Source: JBBQDK01 sp038319625 (GTDB lineage: Bacteria; Pseudomonadota; Gammaproteobacteria; JBBQDK01). From it: a DNA stretch of 47,714 nt. Location of the stretch: contig JBBQDK010000004.1 in assembly GCA_038319625.1 (NCBI GenBank), positions 1 to 47,714 of the forward strand, given 5' to 3'. This document shows, one piece after another, positions 42,328 through 47,714 of this stretch. The stretch's first letter is position 1. Every line of letters begins with the position of its first letter. Both the position numbers and the translations under genes were made by a program. The notes below the pieces were generated by a model. It did no database searches. It was not told the DNA's origin and was given only the letters and a program-made list of their open reading frames with translations.

Positions 42328-44931
42328 TCACGCCTGCACCCGCGATGCGAGCGTCTCTGCCTGTCGTGCTTTCCAGTACTCCGGGATGGAATCGCGATAC
42401 TTGCGTAATACCAGATTGGCCAACAGGCCGGTCCAGCCGGTCTGATGCGCGGCGCCCAATCCCTGCCCGGTGTCGCCGTGAAAATATTCATAAAACTGCA
42501 GCAGATCCCGCCACCACGGATCGTCCTGCAATGGAGAGTCTGCGGGGTACGCCGCCCGCCGCCCATCGGCATTGCGCCGATAAATGGTCACCAGCCGCTC
42601 ACCGATCAGCTTGCTGATCTGCGCCAGTGTCAAGGCCTCGTTGTTCATACTGGGAATCGGCACCCGATAATTGTCGCCGAGAAAGCGGTGAAATTTTTCT
42701 AGTGCTTGAATCAGCGTGAAGTTGGTCGGCATCCAGACCGGCCCACGCCAGTTGGAATTGCCGCCGAACAAGGCACTGTTGGATTCGCCCGGCACGTAAT
42801 CGATCATCGCGCGGCCGACGCCGGGCAGCATGCCCAGGTCCTTGCGTTCGGCATGAGTGCGCGACAGCGAACGCACGCCGTGCGGCGACAGGAACTGATG
42901 CTCATCGAGCAGGCGCGCCAGGATCGGCGGCAACATCGTATGATCGACCAGCGCCAACAAGTGTTCGCCGCGCGCATTCACCCGCGCCGGGCAATGACAG
43001 ATCAGATTGCCCTCGAAACGTCCGCCCTTGTGTTTCTCGAGCAGTTCGCGAAAGCGCGGTGTATTTTTCAACAGGCGTTCGTCAACAACCTCGCAGGCGA
43101 ACAGCGGGATCAATCCCACCCAGGAGAACACATCGATGCGCGTGCTGCGTCCGTCAGGGCATACCAGCAGATCCTTGAAAAAGCCATCCGTGTCATCCCA
43201 CAACGACAGGCTGCCTGGCAGTGCATAACCGCGGATCACATTGGCGATGGCGAGAAACTGTGTGTAGCACTGAATGGCGATGCCCTCGTAGTCCGGATCG
43301 CGCGTGCACAGCTCCAGTGCCATCACTGTCATGTTCAGTGCGAACATTGCCATCCAGCCAGTGGCATCGGACTGCTTCAAAGAATAGCCCGGCGGCAGCT
43401 GCTTGGAGCGGTCATAGACCGAAATATTGTCGAGTCCCATGAAGCCGCCTTCGAACAGATTGTGGCCGTCGCTGTCCTTGCGGTTCAGCCACCAGGCGAA
43501 ATTGAGCAGCAGCTTGTGAATGACACGTTGCAGGAAATTCAGATCACCCTTGCCGCGCTGCACGCGCTCGGCGCGGAACACCTTGAGCGCCGCCATGGCA
43601 TGCACCGGCGGATTGACATCGCCCAGGGCCCATTCATAGGCGGGAATCTGGCCGTTCGGATGCAGATAGTTCTCGCGCAGCATCAGCTCGACCTGATCCT
43701 TGGCGAAATCGACATCGACCTGCGCCAGCGCCGTGCAATGATAGGCAAGATCCCATGCCGCGAACCACGGATACTCCCAAGCGTCGGGCATAGAGATCAC
43801 ATCGGCCGCCTTGAGCTGACGCCAGAACTGATTGCGACCGGAAAGCCGGCTGGCCGGCGGCCGCAGCTTGTCGCCGTCCAGCCAGCGCGCCACGTCGTAA
43901 TGAAAGAATTGCTTGTTCCATATCATACCGGACAGGGCCTGGCGCAGAATGCAGCGATCCTCCGCATCGGCCTGCGGCTCGATATCGTTGTAAAACACAT
44001 CGGCTTCCTGCCGACGTTGCGCGAACACCTCAGCACTGTGCTCGAACGGTTGCTGCAGCGGCTGCGCCGACAGCACCAGTTCGATGCACGCAGCTTGCCC
44101 TCCCGCCACATCGAGTTGATGCCAGGCGGCGAACTTACTGCCCACCTGTTCAGGATTGACCACCCCCACTTCGCCCCCGATCACGTGACGATGGAAGGCA
44201 TCCTTCACATACGGTGTCGCATTGGGCTGGCCCCACAACCGTTCGGCATTGCTGTCGTTCTCGGTGAACAGGCACGGTGCAGTCTGACGACTGTACAGAT
44301 AATAGAATGTCATCAGAGGATGATCCGCCCGCACGGCCCAGCCCGCACCGCTCGGTGCGGCAATCGATTTCATGCGCGGGCGTACGGAACCGTCCTGCCA
44401 GGCCCAGGTATTACGAAACCATAATGTCGGCAGTATGTGCAGCCGCGCCGGTTCCGTGCCGCGATTGCTCGCGGTGATGCGCACATGAATCTCTTCCGGA
44501 CCAGCCTTGGCGTAGCTCACCTCGACATCCCAATAGCGGTCATCCTTGAATGCGCCGCTGTCGATAAGGTTATAGGACGGCCTGTCGTGACCGCGGCGTG
44601 CGTTCTCCGCCACCAGGTCGGCATAGGGATATTCGGTTTGCAGATATTTGTAGAGGTAGCGCAGCCAGCTATGGCTCGGCGTGGCATCGCAGTAGAAGTA
44701 ACACTCCTTCACGTCCTCGCCGTGATTGCCCTGCTCGCCGGTAAGGCCGAAAGCGCGTTCCTTGAGAATCGGATCATGGCCGTTCCACAATCCCAGCGCG
44801 AAACACAAATGCTGCTGCTGGTCGCAGATCCCGCCCAGACCGTCCTCGCTCCAGCGATAGGCGCGGGAGCGCGCCTGGTCGTGATCGAATGAGTCCCAGG
44901 CCGTGCCGTTCGCGCTGTAATCCTCGCGCAC
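42328..44931 (-). CDS. GH63-type glucosidase (MGH1-like), 5' end interrupted by an amber codon
   Basis: A large cytoplasmic glycoside hydrolase-like protein. Conserved stretches are VREDYSANGTAWDSFDHDQA at the N-terminus, PDAWEYPWFAAWDLAYH in the centre (the (alpha/alpha)6-barrel) and NSNWRGPVWMPTNF near the C-terminus, as in bacterial GH63/MGH1-like glucosidases acting on alpha-glucosides such as glucosylglycerate or glycogen-derived sugars; the substrate is not known here. The frame extends upstream to an ATG at 45045 with GGAG, but a TAG at 45001-45003 (codon 15) interrupts it. The next start is the GTG at 44931, without a good ribosome-binding site, and loses the conserved GKEDWRLWGPYLAERAWG. 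The other 867 codons are clean, so the mutation is recent or an assembly error. Confidence 0.8.
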   Translation of the reverse strand: MREDYSANGTAWDSFDHDQARSRAYRWSEDGLGGICDQQQHLCFALGLWNGHDPILKERAFGLTGEQGNHGEDVKECYFYCDATPSHSWLRYLYKYLQTEYPYADLVAENARRGHDRPSYNLIDSGAFKDDRYWDVEVSYAKAGPEEIHVRITASNRGTEPARLHILPTLWFRNTWAWQDGSVRPRMKSIAAPSGAGWAVRADHPLMTFYYLYSRQTAPCLFTENDSNAERLWGQPNATPYVKDAFHRHVIGGEVGVVNPEQVGSKFAAWHQLDVAGGQAACIELVLSAQPLQQPFEHSAEVFAQRRQEADVFYNDIEPQADAEDRCILRQALSGMIWNKQFFHYDVARWLDGDKLRPPASRLSGRNQFWRQLKAADVISMPDAWEYPWFAAWDLAYHCTALAQVDVDFAKDQVELMLRENYLHPNGQIPAYEWALGDVNPPVHAMAALKVFRAERVQRGKGDLNFLQRVIHKLLLNFAWWLNRKDSDGHNLFEGGFMGLDNISVYDRSKQLPPGYSLKQSDATGWMAMFALNMTVMALELCTRDPDYEGIAIQCYTQFLAIANVIRGYALPGSLSLWDDTDGFFKDLLVCPDGRSTRIDVFSWVGLIPLFACEVVDERLLKNTPRFRELLEKHKGGRFEGNLICHCPARVNARGEHLLALVDHTMLPPILARLLDEHQFLSPHGVRSLSRTHAERKDLGMLPGVGRAMIDYVPGESNSALFGGNSNWRGPVWMPTNFTLIQALEKFHRFLGDNYRVPIPSMNNEALTLAQISKLIGERLVTIYRRNADGRRAAYPADSPLQDDPWWRDLLQFYEYFHGDTGQGLGAAHQTGWTGLLANLVLRKYRDSIPEYWKARQAETLASRVQA

Positions 44932-45000
44932 TGTACCCCAGGCGCGTTCAGCGAGATACGGGCCCCAGAGCCGCCAATCTTCCTTACCCTGGCGCTGCGC

Positions 45001-45045
45001 CTAGAGACGCCGGCGTTCCGCATTCAGTGCTGCGGTCGATTTCAT
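45001..45045 (-). other. Original 5' end of the GH63 gene, ending in in-frame TAG
   Basis: From the ATG at 45045, preceded by GGAG at a spacing of 8 bp, the frame reads MKSTAALNAERRRL and then meets TAG at 45001-45003. The same frame continues with AQRQGKEDWRLWG into the long coding frame. A single base change (for example GAG, Glu, to TAG) explains the stop. Confidence 0.85.
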
Positions 45046-45380
45046 CGGTTGCTCTCCATGACAGTAAGAATAGATATTGCTTGTCGGACGTTTCAGGGTA
45101 TCTCACTCCGCGGGATTCTTTGCCTCGCAGCGGCAAACATACTACCGCAACGGGAAAATGCGCCAGTCGGTTCCGGTGACGCAGCAGGTCGATGACCCTA
45201 CTGTTGGTGCGCAGTCCGGCGGCGAAGTTCCCGATACCGGGACAGAGACGGGGACGGGGACGGGGACGGGGACGGGGACGGCGACACGCCACGTGATGGA
45301 TGACAAAAGTCACCGACTCAACTACCTTAGGCGAATTGATGTCCGGGTACGCCGTCTCCACGCTCTGCAAGGACTCCTCA
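45046..45380. promoter_or_regulatory. Divergent intergenic region GH63/glgA
   Basis: A 335-bp region between divergently oriented genes must hold both promoters, but I find no convincing -35/-10 pair in either direction. It contains the GGGACG hexamer array and, beyond it, CCACGTGATGG (45289-45299). An in-frame ATG at 45300 could extend GlgA by 27 residues, but it lacks conservation; AAGGA at 45369-45373 serves the ATG at 45381. Confidence 0.4.
45239..45286 (+). repeat. GGGACG hexamer array with G-quadruplex potential
   Basis: Five perfect GGGACG units (45251-45280) are flanked by degenerate units GGGACA, GAGACG and GCGACA. The plus strand has five GGGG runs separated by AC, enough for a four-layer intramolecular G-quadruplex with 2-nt loops. 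It lies 95-140 bp before the glgA start, on the glgA sense strand. Copy number of such a hexamer array could vary by slippage. Confidence 0.85.
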
Positions 45381-46826
45381 ATGAAAATCCTGTTCGCCGC
45401 CAGCGAGGCACATCCCCTGATCAAAACCGGAGGCCTGGGCGATGTCGCCGGCACTTTGCCCCTGGAACTGAAACGTCTGCGCCACGATGTGCGCATGATT
45501 CTGCCCGGTTACCGGCAATTGATGGCCAACGCCGGCCAGCTCACGCTGATCAGGGAACTTCAGTTGCCGGGCACTGACGCGGCGGTGCGCTTGCTGCAGG
45601 GCTTTTTGCCCGACAGCAAGGTCATTATCTACATCATCGATTCCCCCAGCCACTTCGACCGGCCCGGCGGCCCCTACGCCGGACCTGACGGCAGAGACTG
45701 GCCCGACAACGCCGAACGCTACGCGTTGTTCTGTCGTGCCGTCACAGAAATCGCCCAGGGCCGCGCAGGCATCGACTGGGTCCCGCAACTGGTGCATTGC
45801 CACGACTGGCAGACCGGCCTGATTCCCGCCCTGCTGGCACTCGAGGCACAGCGACCATCCACGGTCTTCACCATCCACAACCTTGCTTATCAGGGCCTGT
45901 TCGACTGGAATACCTTCGCCGCACTGAAGTTGCCTGCGGATTTCTGGAACATGCAGTCGATGGAATTCTACGGCCAGTTCTCATTCATGAAAGGCGGGCT
46001 GGTCTACAGCGACTGGCTGACCACCGTCAGTCCGACCTACGCGCGCGAGATTCTCACCGAGGAGTTCGGCTGCGGACTGGAAGGCCTGCTGCACAGTCGC
46101 CAGGAACGCCTGGTGGGCATCCTCAACGGTGCCAACTACGGTATCTGGAGTCCGAACAAGGATCCGCACATCGATCAGCCATACAATGCGCGCAGTCTCG
46201 ACGGCAAGGCCATGAACAAGCAATCACTGCAGCGCAATTGCGGTCTGCCGATACTGCCGGGCGTGCCGCTGATGGGTCATATCAGCAGACTGGTGGAACA
46301 GAAAGGTATCGATCTGCTGATCGCCACTCTGCCCGCCCTGCTCAAGCGCAAGGTGCAACTGGTGATACTTGGCAGTGGCGACAAGGCGTTCGAAAAGGAT
46401 CTTTCCGCCGTCGCCGATTTGCATGCTGATCGCATGTGCGTGCATATCGGCTATGACGAGGAACTGGCGCACCGCATCGAAGCCGGCTCGGACATGTTCC
46501 TGATGCCGTCGCGCTTCGAGCCCTGCGGTCTGAACCAGATGTACAGTCTGCGTTACGGTACCGTGCCCGTGGTGCGCCGCACCGGCGGTCTTGCCGATAC
46601 GGTGGTCGATGCCACGCCGCCCGCCCTGCAGGAAGGCAGCGCCACCGGCTTCGTGTTCGATCACGCGGTAGCGGACGACCTGCACAATTCAATACAACGC
46701 GCCCTCACCCTGTACCAGGAACCCCAGCAATGGCGCAAGCTGGTACAGGCTGGCATGCGCCAGGACTTCAGCTGGAAGCGCAGTGCCGGACATTATCAGG
46801 ACCTGTATCAGCAGGCGGTGATCTGA
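45381..46826 (+). CDS. glgA: Glycogen synthase GlgA (ADP-glucose type)
   Basis: A 481-residue GT5 glycosyltransferase that extends alpha-1,4-glucan from ADP-glucose. The nucleotide-sugar motif KTGGLGDVAG starts at K15. The GT-B C-terminal domain has LMGHISRLVEQKGIDLL and the acidic signature SRFEPCGLNQMYSLRYGT. The ATG at 45381 is chosen because the family start KILFAASEAHPLIKTGGL follows directly. No glgB, glgC or glgP gene is in the window. It diverges from the GH63 gene and is followed by ppc. Confidence 0.96.
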   Translation: MKILFAASEAHPLIKTGGLGDVAGTLPLELKRLRHDVRMILPGYRQLMANAGQLTLIRELQLPGTDAAVRLLQGFLPDSKVIIYIIDSPSHFDRPGGPYAGPDGRDWPDNAERYALFCRAVTEIAQGRAGIDWVPQLVHCHDWQTGLIPALLALEAQRPSTVFTIHNLAYQGLFDWNTFAALKLPADFWNMQSMEFYGQFSFMKGGLVYSDWLTTVSPTYAREILTEEFGCGLEGLLHSRQERLVGILNGANYGIWSPNKDPHIDQPYNARSLDGKAMNKQSLQRNCGLPILPGVPLMGHISRLVEQKGIDLLIATLPALLKRKVQLVILGSGDKAFEKDLSAVADLHADRMCVHIGYDEELAHRIEAGSDMFLMPSRFEPCGLNQMYSLRYGTVPVVRRTGGLADTVVDATPPALQEGSATGFVFDHAVADDLHNSIQRALTLYQEPQQWRKLVQAGMRQDFSWKRSAGHYQDLYQQAVI

Positions 46827-46863
46827 AATCGGGCCCGCCCTACATCTCTATGCCTCCTGCGGG

Positions 46864-46869
46864 TATAAT
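46864..46869 (+). promoter_or_regulatory. ppc: Candidate -10 box of ppc (TATAAT)
   Basis: A perfect TATAAT lies 39 bp before the ppc ATG in the 82-bp glgA/ppc gap. The -35 position at 17-bp spacing reads TACATC, a poor match, so an activator may be needed. Confidence 0.45.
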
Positions 46870-46908
46870 GGCCGGCCCCTAGCCGAACCTTGCACAGCCA
46901 GCCGAACC

Positions 46909-47714
46909 ATGCCCCCGCCCAATCTTGCCAAACTGCCTGTCACGCCCCACGTCGAACATCCCGGCGACAAGGAATTGCGCGCGCGCGTCAAACTGTTCGG
47001 CAATCTGCTCGGCGAAGTGCTGAGCGCTCAAGCCGGCGGCCAGGTGCTGAAGGCCGTGGAGACCTTGCGCAAGGGTTATATCAAACTGCACCGCAAGGAC
47101 AACCCGCACGCCCGTGCCCGACTGACGCGGCTGATCGGCAAACTCGATCCGGACACCGTCACGCATGTGGTGCGCGCCTTCAATCTCTATTTCAGCCTGG
47201 TCAATATCGCCGAAGAGGCCTATCAGCACAGGCTGCGGCGCCGCCAGGTACGCAGCGGCGGCCCACTGTGGACGGGCTCCTTCGACGCCACGCTGCGCGA
47301 TCTGCGCGCCGATGGTGTGACTGCGGAGCAACTCCAGACCCTGCTCGACCGGCTGGCCTACATCCCGGTATTCACCGCCCACCCGACCGAAGCCAAACGT
47401 CGCACCATCCTGGAGGCGCTGCGCCGCATTTTCATCACCAGCGAACAACTCAACGATCTGCGTCTCGGCAAGGACGAACGTTCGGAAATCCTTCAGCGTC
47501 TCAAGGACCAGATCCAGCTGCTGTGGAAAACCGACGAGGTGCGCGTGCATCGTCCACAGGTGCGTGACGAGATCCGCAACGGTCTTTACTATTTCAAGGA
47601 ATGCCTGTTCCAGGCCGTGCCGACCCTGTACCGCAATCTGGAAAAGGGCGTGCGCCGCATGTATCCGGAAAGCGCACAGACCATCCGCATCCCCAGCCTG
47701 CTGCGCTTCGGTTC
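46909..47714 (+). CDS. ppc: Phosphoenolpyruvate carboxylase, 5' part (runs off window)
   Basis: The first 268 codons of a PEP carboxylase, which makes oxaloacetate from PEP and bicarbonate. The N-terminal block includes FNLYFSLVNIAEEAYQHRLR, and the catalytic histidine is H158 in FTAHPTEAKRR. WKTDEVRVHRPQVRDEIRNG follows, as is normal for the family. The start ATG at 46909 has no strong Shine-Dalgarno. The 3' two-thirds lie outside the window. Confidence 0.95.
   Translation, partial: MPPPNLAKLPVTPHVEHPGDKELRARVKLFGNLLGEVLSAQAGGQVLKAVETLRKGYIKLHRKDNPHARARLTRLIGKLDPDTVTHVVRAFNLYFSLVNIAEEAYQHRLRRRQVRSGGPLWTGSFDATLRDLRADGVTAEQLQTLLDRLAYIPVFTAHPTEAKRRTILEALRRIFITSEQLNDLRLGKDERSEILQRLKDQIQLLWKTDEVRVHRPQVRDEIRNGLYYFKECLFQAVPTLYRNLEKGVRRMYPESAQTIRIPSLLRFG

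Noticed and set aside
42706..44424. 572-aa open frame on the plus strand
   Set aside because: It is antisense to the GH63 gene, whose protein is clearly conserved; the antisense translation has no recognisable domain and reflects high GC codon bias.
45001..45003. Pyrrolysine or general amber recoding in the GH63 gene
   Set aside because: Several ordinary genes in the window end in TAG, and no recoding signal is visible, so a point mutation or sequence error is simpler.
45300..45380. Upstream ATG giving GlgA 27 extra residues
   Set aside because: The family N-terminus begins at 45381 with AAGGA in front; the extension has no conserved sequence.

Overview
The window comes from a gammaproteobacterial chromosome with a GC content near 60%. 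The protein sequences and gene order (rpoN-hpf-ptsN; leuS-lptE-holA-nadD-rsfS-rlmH; maf-rng-yhdP-tldD; lnt-corC-ybeY-phoH-miaB) are those of free-living Gammaproteobacteria. The separate hprK/regulatory PTS set and the two GGDEF-EAL proteins would fit an environmental lineage such as Chromatiales or Acidiferrobacterales, but the order cannot be fixed from sequence reading alone. I see no rRNA, tRNA, CRISPR array, transposase or phage gene.

Layout. (1) 1-7894, plus strand: the 3' part of rpoN, then hpf, ptsN, hprK, rapZ, a mannose-type EIIA, HPr, enzyme I and mgtE. This is a phosphotransfer relay with no sugar permease, linked to sigma-54 and to HPr kinase. (2) 7937-12100: pmbA, a PAS-GGDEF-EAL gene, yjgA and a small protein with a perfect Shine-Dalgarno. 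(3) 12250-31089, minus strand: REC-PAS-GGDEF-EAL, leuS, lptE, holA, proA, nadD, rsfS, rlmH, maf, rng, yhdP, nit, tldD in transcription order: translation, replication, NAD, outer-membrane and RNA-processing housekeeping. (4) 31201-31737, plus: a ybeL-like zinc-ribbon gene. (5) 31860-45045, minus: a GH63-type glucosidase, gnd, zwf, pgi, a TPR protein, miaB, phoH-like, ybeY, corC, lnt. (6) 45381 to the end, plus: glgA and the 5' part of ppc. Regions 5 and 6 together hold a glucose-6-phosphate/glycogen/anaplerosis group.

The most unusual content is not a gene. Nine short intergenic elements with an inverted-repeat or tandem-repeat design sit between co-directional genes. Six are built from 7-bp units (GAGTGGC, GATAAAA, GATGAAA, GATGAGC, AAGTTAC-like; shared pattern roughly RAKNNNM) arranged as facing arms. 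In these the arm next to the upstream gene lies on, or within a few bases of, its stop codon. Three are built from 9-bp units (CGCCAAGRN) with TTGAACCGCCAAGG-type ends. One heptamer element supplies the hydrophobic core of the LptE signal peptide, and several downstream genes have no visible Shine-Dalgarno. A different palindromic repeat is inserted in frame in the leuS editing domain. A GGGACG array with G-quadruplex potential lies before glgA. The GH63 gene carries an in-frame amber codon at codon 15.
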